From JANPJV01 sp031425695 (GTDB taxonomy: Bacteria; Pseudomonadota; Gammaproteobacteria; Xanthomonadales; SZUA-5), in NCBI GenBank assembly GCA_031425695.1, contig JANPJV010000230.1, positions 1 to 33,141 on the forward strand: a DNA stretch of 33,141 nucleotides, in the 5' to 3' direction. The notes under the pieces were generated by a model. It saw nothing but the letters and a program-made list of their open reading frames with translations. It was not told where the DNA came from and ran no database searches. Positions 8,291 through 15,192 of the stretch are shown here, one piece after another (position 1 is the first letter of the stretch; the number at the start of each line of letters is the position of its first letter). Position numbers and translations under genes: made by a program.

Positions 8291-9634
8291 TCAGTCAGGT
8301 TGTGGGGCAGGCGGGGTAGGGCAGGGCCGTACTGCCGGGCCGCCGACATCGCTGGGCATCAGGCGCAGCCGTCCCCGACGTCGCGCAGCGCGCCCAAGCC
8401 CCTCGTCGAACAGACGCAAAATTTGACGTGCGTCCTGGAACTGCTCGGCGAGAACGGCGACTACGTCGGAGTCAAGGCTTGCCGGCAGTCGAAGGTCGGT
8501 GCGCGACTTTCGAAAATGGCGCCAGATCGAGACGATCAGCGCGGAGCGTTCCGCACGATTTGGGCCGCGTACGTCGATCCGGCGAAAACGCGATCGCAGG
8601 GCGGGGTCGATCCGATCGGGGTAGTTGGCGGTCGCGATGAAGACGGATTTCGACACGTCGAATTCAAGGTCGAAAAACTCATCGCGCCAGCGTGCTGAGG
8701 TGCAACGATCAACGAGACCGAGCAAGGTGGGCGCCACCGGATAGCCATTGTTGGAAATCGCCTTGTCGATCTCGTCGAGGACAAACACAGGTGACGCCTG
8801 TTGGGTCTCCAAAAAAGTCCGCGCAATCCGTCCCGGCGTACCGGAATGCCACTGTGCGGAACCACCCGAGAGTTCAAATGTTCCGGTCACGGAGGGCAGG
8901 GCGATGAACTCGCAGCGGACGTTTAGCGCGTCTGCGAGTTGCTGGGACCACCAGGTCTTGCCGGCTGCAGGTGGCCCAACGAGCAGAATTGGTGGTAGGT
9001 ATAGGTAGCCACGGTTGCGATGGGCGAGCGCAAGCTGCCCGAGAACGAATAGCGTCGCCTCACGAACATTTGGCGCATCAACCAGCAGTTGCTCGACACG
9101 GCGGACCAATGGGGCTGTCACCCGCACGATGTCCCGGTCCGGGCCTTTTGCGGCGAGCTGCTTGTGCCAAATCTGCCGGCCATCATTCGCCGCGAATACC
9201 TTGGAGCGATCCTGCGTCGGCGCCTGCCATAGACGGTGGCGACCTGGCGCCACCGGGCATGTTTGGCGAGCCAAACGGATCTCCTTGACCGCGTCCTTGA
9301 TGCCCTCCGCCATGACATCGACGCCGGCCCAAAAGCTTGCGTCGTCTGGTACGTCAGCAGACTCGGATGGAGCGCTCAAAGCCACGTAGTCAACAGGGAG
9401 CTTCGGTTTGCCCCAGATATTTCCCTGATGGCTGGACAGCACCGCTTTGCGGGCATTGCCCGGCAAAGCCATCACTGCCAGGGACCGGAGCCGAAGATCC
9501 ATCCACTGCTGAAATGTAAGGCCCTCGGCCGCCGCCATGCCGACCAACAAAAGACGCAACGGGTCGGAAGCCAGTTCGCTGAAGGCGAGGGCAGGGAGGT
9601 TCTTGAGCTCTTCTTTCCAGCGGGTAGAAGACAT
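8291..9634 (-). CDS. Lon-like AAA+ ATPase
   Basis: A 447-aa protein with an uncharacterised N-terminal half (about 1-210) and an AAA+ module. Walker A GPPAAGKT is at 220-227 and Walker B VFVLDEID at 283-290. Sensor 1 asparagine lies in TANYPD (about 337), and the arginine finger is in LRSRFRR (347-349). No protease domain follows, so it is an ATPase that would remodel something in trans. The ATG at 9634 is preferred to a TTG at 9703, because a good minus-strand promoter lies between them. It is the first gene of a pair with the SWIM-exonuclease and is divergent from the serine recombinase. Coupling of AAA+ and nuclease resembles DNA processing or defence pairs, but the function is not known. 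Confidence 0.82.
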   Translation of the reverse strand: MSSTRWKEELKNLPALAFSELASDPLRLLLVGMAAAEGLTFQQWMDLRLRSLAVMALPGNARKAVLSSHQGNIWGKPKLPVDYVALSAPSESADVPDDASFWAGVDVMAEGIKDAVKEIRLARQTCPVAPGRHRLWQAPTQDRSKVFAANDGRQIWHKQLAAKGPDRDIVRVTAPLVRRVEQLLVDAPNVREATLFVLGQLALAHRNRGYLYLPPILLVGPPAAGKTWWSQQLADALNVRCEFIALPSVTGTFELSGGSAQWHSGTPGRIARTFLETQQASPVFVLDEIDKAISNNGYPVAPTLLGLVDRCTSARWRDEFFDLEFDVSKSVFIATANYPDRIDPALRSRFRRIDVRGPNRAERSALIVSIWRHFRKSRTDLRLPASLDSDVVAVLAEQFQDARQILRLFDEGLGRAARRRGRLRLMPSDVGGPAVRPCPTPPAPQPD

Positions 9635-9656
9635 GGCCGGCTCATCGCTTCTGATG

Positions 9657-9684
9657 AGTATAGTATATCGCACAAACGATACAA
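9657..9684 (-). promoter_or_regulatory. Promoter and operator of the AAA+/exonuclease operon
   Basis: On the minus strand a -35 TTGTAT (9679-9684) and -10 TATACT (9657-9662) are 16 bp apart, about 20 bases before the ATPase start. An inverted repeat TATCG-N6-CGATA (9666-9681) lies in the spacer, where a repressor would block transcription. A TACAAT at 9680-9685 on the plus strand may serve as -10 for the divergent recombinase. Core matches are by eye. Confidence 0.55.
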
Positions 9685-9757
9685 TACGAGATTTCCCAAC
9701 CAAGAATTTAGCTGGGGCGTCCCGTAAACTTAGGAGGCCTCTTGCGAACGACGGCTC

Positions 9758-10312
9758 ATGACCAGGCGACTCGGCTACGCCCGAACCAGCATCGAGGACC
9801 CCGAACTGCTGCAGCAGCTGTACGAGCTCGAGTCAGCTCGCTGCGATAGCGTCTTTGCGGATCGAGTCGCCGTGGGAGCAACGGAATTCCCACAATGGGA
9901 CGTTTGCCTGAAGACGCTTCAAACGGGTGACGTGTTGGTCGTAACGCGTTTGGATCGCGTCGCTCGATCGCTCAAGGATCTCGTGACCGTACTGCTACGG
10001 CTGGCCCACAAGAGGGTGGAGTTCGAAGTCTGCGGCTGGGCGTCGCAGCTGGCCCCAGGCAAGCTTGCAGAGCTTTTGCAGCGTGTGGTCGAGTTTGAGA
10101 GCGCGGTCAGTCGCGAGCAGGTACAGGTAGGGCGGACAGCAGCTCGAGCGCAGGGCCGTAAAGATGGTCGCCCCTTCAAGCTCAGCGCTGAGCAGTTGAA
10201 GGAACTCCACGCGATGAAGGCGAAACCAGGCATCGACGTGATGGAGATCGCCAATCACTTTGGTGTGAGCCGCGCGACTGCCTACAAGTACTTGCGCCGC
10301 TTACCGGGCTGA
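9758..10312 (+). CDS. Small serine recombinase (resolvase/invertase family)
   Basis: A 184-aa resolvase-type recombinase that would resolve replicon multimers or invert or excise DNA through a serine-DNA intermediate. The N-terminal catalytic part starts LGYARTS with the probable nucleophile S11, and RLDRVARSLKDL (64-75) supplies the conserved arginines R67 and R70. The C-terminal GRKDGRP linker leads into a helix-turn-helix (IANHFGVSRATAYKYL, about 163-178). The length matches Tn3-type resolvases (about 185 aa). It lies between the divergent AAA+ gene and kfrA, a common place for a plasmid multimer-resolution gene. Its res site has not been identified. The octamer arrays at 11016, 11413 and 12478 are conceivable targets. 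Confidence 0.9.
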   Translation: MTRRLGYARTSIEDPELLQQLYELESARCDSVFADRVAVGATEFPQWDVCLKTLQTGDVLVVTRLDRVARSLKDLVTVLLRLAHKRVEFEVCGWASQLAPGKLAELLQRVVEFESAVSREQVQVGRTAARAQGRKDGRPFKLSAEQLKELHAMKAKPGIDVMEIANHFGVSRATAYKYLRRLPG

Positions 10313-10341
10313 ACCACGGAGTCTGCGGCGGAGTTAGTCCC

Positions 10342-10388
10342 TTGTAGTGGTGTAGTGTAATATGTATGCTACAACATACAACAAGGGG
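10342..10388 (+). promoter_or_regulatory. kfrA: kfrA promoter, operator and RBS
   Basis: A -35 TTGTAG (10342-10347) and -10 TATGCT (10365-10370) are 17 bp apart. An inverted repeat TGTATG-N6-CATACA (10363-10380) covers the -10 and start region. A tandem 8-bp repeat TGTAGTGG/TGTAGTGT (10343-10358) sits in the spacer. AAGGGG just before the ATG is the ribosome binding site. KfrA proteins are known to repress their own promoter, so these repeats are the likely operator. Confidence 0.6.
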
Positions 10389-10393
10389 CCGTC

Positions 10394-11008
10394 ATGGCCA
10401 TTACTCGAGACGTGATCTGGTCCGCCGCGGATCTTCTTGACCAAGCAGGTGAAAAGCCAACGCTGGCAGCGATCCGGAAGCGGGTAGGGGGTGGCAGCTA
10501 CACGACGATCTCGGAGGCCATGACCGAATGGCATGAGCGACGTGCCGCTCAGAAGGCGCCCTTGCGCGATCCGGTGCCGGAGAAAGTCAGCGACGCTGCA
10601 GCCGAATTCACCGCGCTGGTGTGGCAAGTTGCGGAGGAGATCGCTGAGGGGCGCTTACAGGCAGAGCGCACAGCTATTGAAGAAGCAAGGCAGCAACTGG
10701 AGTCAGAAAAGGCTGAAGCGGCGGCGTTCGCGGATCAGCTAAACCAGGAACTTGAAGCCGCTAAAGGGAAGGGGAGTGAGCTCGCCGCGGCGCTCGAGGT
10801 TGCTACTGGCCAGGTCGCGGCTTTGCAAACCGGGCGGAACGAAGAGCGTGCACGCGCGGATCGTGCTGAAGCTGTATCCGATGAGCGTCAGAGGACCATC
10901 GATACGCTCAAGGATCAAATTGCTCAGGTCCGCGCCGACAAAGATGCCGAGATTTCGCGCTTGATAGCGGTTCGAGCTGGTGATGCTTCTGACGCAGATA
11001 AGAAGTAG
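10394..11008 (+). CDS. kfrA: KfrA-like DNA-binding coiled-coil protein
   Basis: A 204-aa protein with the KfrA N-terminal DNA-binding region (about residues 1-60, including LAAIRKRVGGGSYTTISEAM) followed by a long alanine- and glutamate-rich coiled coil (about 75-195). KfrA proteins of IncP and related plasmids bind DNA as autorepressors and support plasmid stability, possibly as a nucleoid-like scaffold. The length is shorter than the roughly 300-350 aa of IncP KfrA but similar to many plasmid homologues. Promoter, operator and a good ribosome binding site precede it. It fits the plasmid backbone formed by parA, parB, rep and the recombinase. An octamer repeat array begins 7 bases after its stop. 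Confidence 0.85.
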   Translation: MAITRDVIWSAADLLDQAGEKPTLAAIRKRVGGGSYTTISEAMTEWHERRAAQKAPLRDPVPEKVSDAAAEFTALVWQVAEEIAEGRLQAERTAIEEARQQLESEKAEAAAFADQLNQELEAAKGKGSELAAALEVATGQVAALQTGRNEERARADRAEAVSDERQRTIDTLKDQIAQVRADKDAEISRLIAVRAGDASDADKK

Positions 11009-11015
11009 CCTGTCG

Positions 11016-11047
11016 CTGCATTATCGTGTTTCTGCATTTCCGTCGCT
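11016..11047 (+). repeat. Octamer repeat array 1
   Basis: Consecutive 8-bp units CTGCATTA, TCGTGTTT, CTGCATTT and a weaker fourth unit, consensus CYGYRTTT, start 7 bases after kfrA. The same arrangement recurs at 11413 with five differences over 27 bases, four of them transitions. Period-8 direct repeats suggest a protein-binding array. The protein is unknown; KfrA or the recombinase are nearby candidates. Confidence 0.5.
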
Positions 11048-11075
11048 TGGAACAGATGGCCAACACTGGCTTGTT

Positions 11076-11314
11076 TCAGTAAACGAACTGGGCGTCGGTC
11101 GAACCATCCGCGTTGTAAATCACGATCACCGCAGATCTCCCAGCCGCGACGTTGGTCTGCGCCATCTGCTTGGCGACGGCTTCAGCACCCGTGCGCGAAG
11201 CAAAGAGCGTGACGTCGGAGCTATCGCCCTGCAAGACCCGCAAGGCTATCTGGCGTTGGCGATGTGGACGTCGCCTGCATGACCGTATTTGATGAGCTGG
11301 AGCTGCTGGGTCAC
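11076..11314 (-). pseudogene. Small decayed gene, possibly DUF2188-like
   Basis: An open frame ending at 11076 encodes a protein-like C-terminal half with SSDVTLFASRTGAEAVAKQM and ending VIVIYNADGSTDAQFVY. The TxAEA and YNxDG pattern loosely recalls small DUF2188 proteins. The upstream half reads sensibly only in another frame: a GTG at 11314 gives VTQQLQLIKYGHAGDVHIAN and then meets a stop at 11246-11248. A single-base shift near 11245 would join them into a protein of about 80 aa. I therefore call it a frameshifted remnant, though a short intact gene starting inside is possible. Family assignment is tentative. Confidence 0.35.
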
Positions 11315-11412
11315 GCGATTTCAACTCGGTCGGGGATGTGAAAATCTAGGGCGAGAATTGGTTCAAGTGAGGTGAAGCTGAGCTGATTTGAGCGCTTAGT
11401 GCTGGCTTTAAT

Positions 11413-11444
11413 CTGTATTACCGTATTTCTGTATTTACGCATTT
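11413..11444 (+). repeat. Octamer repeat array 2
   Basis: Four consecutive 8-bp units, CTGTATTA, CCGTATTT, CTGTATTT and ACGCATTT, end 16 bases before the exonuclease ATG at 11461. The array repeats array 1 in the same orientation 397 bp downstream. The position suggests an operator for the exonuclease gene or one end of a recombined segment. Confidence 0.5.
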
Positions 11445-11460
11445 GGCTTTCTGGGAAACG

Positions 11461-12015
11461 ATGGACGAGATCTACATCAGCACGGACATTGAGGCCGATG
11501 GACCGATTCCGGGGCCGTACTCGATGTTGAGCCTGGGCTCGGCTGCATACACAGCCGACAAAAAGTTGCTCGGCACGTTTAGCGTTAACTTCGAGACGTT
11601 GCCGGGTGCTTCAGCGCATCCGGAGACGCAGGCTTGGTGGGAAACGCAGCCGGCGGCGTGGGCGGCCTGCCGCGTCGACCCGCAGCCGCCGCAACTCGCG
11701 ATGGAGCGCTACATCGCCTGGATCGAGCGATTGCCTGGGCGGCCCGTGTTCGTTGGGTATCCCGCAGGTTTCGATTTCCTTTTTGTCTATTGGTATCTGA
11801 TCCGCTTTGCCGGGCGCAGTCCGTACGGTTTCTCCGCACTGGACATCAAGAGCTACGCCATGGCCGTGATGCGAAAGCCCTACCGTCGCAGCGTCAAACG
11901 CAACATGCCCAGATCATGGTTCGATCCCATCCCGCATACCCACGTGGCCCTGGATGACGCACTAGGCCAGGGGGCGCTGTTCTGCAACATCTTGCAAGAG
12001 AATCTACGGAGCTAA
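11461..12015 (+). CDS. DEDDh 3'-5' exonuclease (Rv2179c/ExoX-like)
   Basis: A 184-aa stand-alone exonuclease. ExoI is TDIEADG with D9 and E11, ExoII is GYPAGFDFLF with D105, and ExoIII is HVALDDA with H161 and D166, so all acidic residues and the DEDDh histidine are present. The IEADGP start and the conserved FVGYPAGFDF segment resemble the small 3'-5' exoribonuclease family represented by mycobacterial Rv2179c. The ATG at 11461, preceded by GGGAA, is preferred to a TTG at 11443 that falls inside the octamer array. Genes of this type are common on plasmids and phages. It may act on RNA or single-stranded DNA; substrate not readable from sequence. Confidence 0.82.
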   Translation: MDEIYISTDIEADGPIPGPYSMLSLGSAAYTADKKLLGTFSVNFETLPGASAHPETQAWWETQPAAWAACRVDPQPPQLAMERYIAWIERLPGRPVFVGYPAGFDFLFVYWYLIRFAGRSPYGFSALDIKSYAMAVMRKPYRRSVKRNMPRSWFDPIPHTHVALDDALGQGALFCNILQENLRS

Positions 12016-12053
12016 TGATGCCCATTCCCGCAGACAGGCTGCGGAGCGGCCCA

Positions 12054-12089
12054 GGCGCCATGGATGGCGCCAATGTGCGCGCTGCGCAC
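12054..12089. other. Two adjacent hairpins after the exonuclease gene
   Basis: GGCGCC-N6-GGCGCC (12054-12071) and GTGCGC-N3-GCGCAC (12075-12089) follow one another 38 bases after the exonuclease stop. They may end its transcript, although no T-run is present. The rest of 12016-12347 contains short ORFs without recognisable protein features. Confidence 0.35.
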
Positions 12090-12347
12090 GCCCGCCGCCG
12101 GGGCGGCATGGATGATGGCGTCTTTCCGGTTAATCACCGCATGGTACGGAGCGAATATGAGCGTTATCGCTGTACGGCACCTAAAACGGGCCTGGCAAGC
12201 CGACGACTGCCTCAGTGTCAGTGCAAGGAGTGCTTGCACAATTGCCCAGTGGCACCCAATTGCTGCTGAACTGAGTTTCGATTAGTGCAGCAGAGGTTGC
12301 TGCAAAATGTCTTTGCACGCTGATCCTAAGTGGAGGAAGGAGCAGTT

Positions 12348-12545
12348 GTGAGCAAGGAATCAAGAAGCCGTCGCCGCGGGAGCGATGGTGACAAGCTGGG
12401 CGGGGCCGCGATCGTGGACGCGGACGATCAGGTATACGGAACCTACGCAGGTCCACCGGACCGGCGTAGCCAACTGTATGCCTGTAAATACAGAAACACA
12501 GAACAGCCTGCGCCCTGGGACATTCGACGCTTTGGAGCCATCTAA
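12348..12545 (+). CDS. Small hypothetical protein
   Basis: A 65-aa ORF starting with GTG at 12348 behind a strong GGAGGAAGGAG ribosome binding site. The start is basic (SKESRSRRRG) and the end reads WDIRRFGAI. No family is recognised. It contains the third octamer array inside its coding sequence, which argues either that the ORF is not a gene or that the array is incidental. Confidence 0.3.
   Translation: MSKESRSRRRGSDGDKLGGAAIVDADDQVYGTYAGPPDRRSQLYACKYRNTEQPAPWDIRRFGAI
12478..12501 (-). repeat. Octamer repeat array 3 (inverted orientation)
   Basis: On the minus strand CTGTGTTT, CTGTATTT and a weaker ACAGGCAT follow without gaps. CTGTGTTTCTGTATTTACAG matches array 2 at 16 of 20 positions. 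It faces arrays 1 and 2 and lies about 1.05 kb from array 2, so the exonuclease gene is enclosed between inverted copies. Confidence 0.45.
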
Positions 12546-12592
12546 CCCAGTTGGGCTTACAGTTCCGCAAGGATCAACAGGATGGCGCGCCA

Positions 12593-13638
12593 ATGACTTT
12601 TCAGGAAACACTGTTGCAGGGTGCGGCGTGGGCTCTCGTTATCGCCGCGCTCCTAGTGCCCGAGGTCTCAACTGCCCAGTCCAACTGTGGAAGTCCGCCA
12701 GAGTCGCGTTCGACGATGGCTCTCGTGACCGGGCGTATCCACCGCCAGAAGCCGCCCCTCCGCCGGTCACGCTTCCACCTGAAACAACGCCGCTTGCTGT
12801 TCAGATCACCACACCAGCGACTGGGTTCACAACCAGCAGAAGCAATATTGAGGTTACGGGAACGTTTGCCGGTCCTCCCAACACCGGAATCAGGATCAAC
12901 GGTCGCACGCCGTTCATTGACGGCAATCAGTTCGTGCTGCCAGCGTTGAGCCTGGCCAGCTGGGTCATCGTCGATAGAAGCACGCGTCGTATCGATGTCA
13001 GGAGCGTCACAGACAGCCACGGTCAACGTAACCGTAGACCCTGGAGCGGTCGTCGACCTCGTCGAGTTTGATGCAGATCGAGATGGCGGATTTGCGCCTA
13101 TTCCGATCACGTTCTCGTGGACTACGACCACACCTACGACTTTTGCGAGGTTGGAAGTCGATTTTGACGACAACGGCGTCTTTGAGTTGGACACAACCGA
13201 CCTTACAACGAAGCCGCGTTACGTCTATCGGGATCCGGGCGTCTACCGCGCACGAGTGCGCCTGACCACACCTCCACCGGAAAGCACAACCCACGTGGAC
13301 ACGCGCACCGTGGTGTCGGTGAATAGCAACTACACGAGAGCTACGCTCTGCTATGTCTTTGAGCGCATGCGCGCACGATTGACCGCGTCAGATGTCCCCG
13401 GCGCACTCGCAACGCTCCATCCAACCTTGCGCCCGATTTCGACACCTTCTGGACCGCAAATCTCGCCATGTTGCCGACTATAGCGGCTCAACTTGGAGTG
13501 GTCGCCGATGGCGTCCTCGGACGAGACTCGGCCCAACTGACGGTCATCCGCCCGGTAGCCGGTCAAAACGAGCCGGATGCCTTCTTTGCCAATTTCGAAG
13601 CGGACGCCGATGGCGTCTGGCGCATTTCCGGGATGTGA
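12593..13638 (+). pseudogene. Secreted Ig/PKD-like protein broken by three frameshifts
   Basis: The pieces read as one protein of about 345 aa. It opens with a signal peptide (MTFQETLLQGAAWALVIAAL, cleavage near STAQS). Next comes a proline-rich linker and an Ig-like domain (TTPATGFTTSRSNIEVTGTF, then GIRINGRTPFIDGNQFVLP), continuing as SQTATVNVTVDPGAV. A PKD-like segment contains LEVDFDDNGVFELD and YVYRDPGVYRARV. The C-terminal part ends FFANFEADADGVWRISGM. The frame changes around 12700-12750, near 12960 (inside the LASGSSSIEARV stretch) and near 13425 (before DFDTFWTANLAML). Such proteins are usually secreted or surface-exposed. Three shifts within 1 kb suggest decay; local sequencing error is the alternative, as the large genes in the window are intact. 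Confidence 0.7.
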
Positions 13639-13640
13639 TC

Positions 13641-13832
13641 ATGTCTACAGCAACAAAGGTCACCTTTGGTCTCGCCGGCTTTTTCATGATTGTCTCCGTC
13701 TTCGCGGCAAGTTATCTCTCGGTCCGCATACACAACCTCACTGCAGAGGCTATCAACGCTCCTACCCGAGAGATGCAGATCACTGCGAATCAACGAGCTT
13801 GTTCAGTCTATGCCTTTGGGCTGGATAGCTAG
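13641..13832 (+). CDS. Small single-span membrane protein, possibly truncated
   Basis: A 63-aa ORF starts two bases after the broken Ig-like gene. It carries one hydrophobic segment (about residues 8-27, TFGLAGFFMIVSVFAASYLS). No family is recognised. Another frame continues past its stop to 13917 with plausible protein-like sequence (LGWIASERLPLTLVALELAL), so it may itself be frameshifted. Nothing further is seen up to 13937. Confidence 0.35.
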   Translation: MSTATKVTFGLAGFFMIVSVFAASYLSVRIHNLTAEAINAPTREMQITANQRACSVYAFGLDS

Positions 13833-13937
13833 CGAACGGCTCCCGCTCACTTTAGTTGCACTTGAGCTTGCATTGGATCGATCTGGCTCGCGTTTCATCG
13901 CCGCTCGCTCAGATTAGTTGCAAGTGACGCTGCCCAG

Positions 13938-15161
13938 TCAGCGAGGCGTATTTCCGAATGCCGTCCGAACGTAGCTGGTCAACCGATCGTGTTGCCAAAA
14001 GAACAGTCCCGCAGCACAAGCCAAGTAGAGCCACGCAAATCCGGTCAAAAAAGTAATCGTGCTGGCTTCATCGTGCTGAAAAAGAAACGCAATTCCGAGC
14101 TGTCCCAGGAACATCACGAGCAGGATCAGTGCGCTCAACAGGCTGAAGCGCAGTCGCAGCAGCAGCGCGACCGCGAACAGCGACTGTGCCGCAGTCAGAA
14201 AGAATTCCTCATGCTGCCGCGCATCCAGGGGGAGTGCGCTTAAGGATCCCGCGCCCAGGGAATAGACCAAAGGCAGCGCCCCGACCAGAAGGGTCCACTG
14301 GTTGATCTTGTCGCTGATCAGAGCGCCCAACGCGTAGCCGGGACGCAGGTTCAAGGTGAACAGCACCATGATGATGATCTCGGGCAGTTCGCCTGCCAGC
14401 GGCGACACCCATTGGATCAACAGGAACTTGTTGACGCCCAGGGTCGTGGCCGCGCCGATCAACGATTCGGCAAAGGGTTCTGCTTCGATGAGAATGATGG
14501 CGCCAGCGACCAGAGCAAGCGCGCCGATGATCAAGAATTGGCGCGCTCGGGGAAGCTCCTGCAACGCCGCTCCAGGCCCGAACTCGGGTTCGTCGTCATC
14601 GTCGTCTTCCTTGGGCAGCTTCGACAGGCGCCAAAGGTATGCCGCGAACAATGCGAACAAGAAGACGGCGTCGAATACGTCGATGCGCCCTTTCCACACG
14701 ATCACGAAGGAGTACAGGCTGCCCAGGGTCAGGAAGCTGATTTCTACCGCGCTGTCCCAGCGCAACTCCACGGCTCGGCGCCCCGAGCGCCACCAGTACA
14801 GCAACACGATGGCGGGCCAGCCCAGCCCCACCAGAAGGCGATTGGCGCCGGTCATGTTGGCAGCAGCGAATTGCGCATAGTCCGAGCTCGGTTGCTGGCC
14901 GCCCTGATAGGCATAGTAGAAGTCCACGGCGAACTCCGGCAGCACGGTGATCAGTGCCAGCACCGCGAGCGAAAGCCCGCGCGAAACGTGCTCCTCCGCC
15001 GCTTCCACTCCCCAGGACAGCATGAATCCCGCCCCGAGGATGGCGATCCCGGCGATCAGTGCGTCGAACACGGCCGACACATGCGTGCCAGTCAGGCGCA
15101 TCCACAGCCCGGGGATCGCTGCCGTCACTGCCAGCAGTACGTATATCCAGAACTTGCGCAT
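13938..15161 (-). CDS. CaCA-family cation exchanger (Na+/Ca2+ or Ca2+/H+ antiporter type)
   Basis: A 407-aa inner-membrane protein with about eleven hydrophobic segments and the two inverted alpha-repeats of the cation/Ca2+ exchanger superfamily. The first repeat includes LITVLPEFAVDFYYAYQ and the second SPLAGELPEIIIMVLF; the glutamates in LPEF and LPEI are the expected cation ligands. A strongly acidic loop (KEDDDDDEPE, about residues 210-220) lies between the halves. The ATG at 15161 is chosen because the longer frame adds residues overlapping the end of the RND pump gene. It begins 31 bases after that gene and so closes the efflux operon, which suggests a role in divalent cation homeostasis. 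The transported ion cannot be decided. Confidence 0.85.
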   Translation of the reverse strand: MRKFWIYVLLAVTAAIPGLWMRLTGTHVSAVFDALIAGIAILGAGFMLSWGVEAAEEHVSRGLSLAVLALITVLPEFAVDFYYAYQGGQQPSSDYAQFAAANMTGANRLLVGLGWPAIVLLYWWRSGRRAVELRWDSAVEISFLTLGSLYSFVIVWKGRIDVFDAVFLFALFAAYLWRLSKLPKEDDDDDEPEFGPGAALQELPRARQFLIIGALALVAGAIILIEAEPFAESLIGAATTLGVNKFLLIQWVSPLAGELPEIIIMVLFTLNLRPGYALGALISDKINQWTLLVGALPLVYSLGAGSLSALPLDARQHEEFFLTAAQSLFAVALLLRLRFSLLSALILLVMFLGQLGIAFLFQHDEASTITFLTGFAWLYLACAAGLFFWQHDRLTSYVRTAFGNTPR

Positions 15162-15192
15162 GGCGGCACTCTGTGGGAATCGGTGTGCGGGT

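Noticed and set aside
12016..12285. Overlapping plus-strand ORFs after the small exonuclease, one starting at its stop codon.
   Set aside because: The frames compete, one is built on GC-rich hairpins, and none resembles a known protein.
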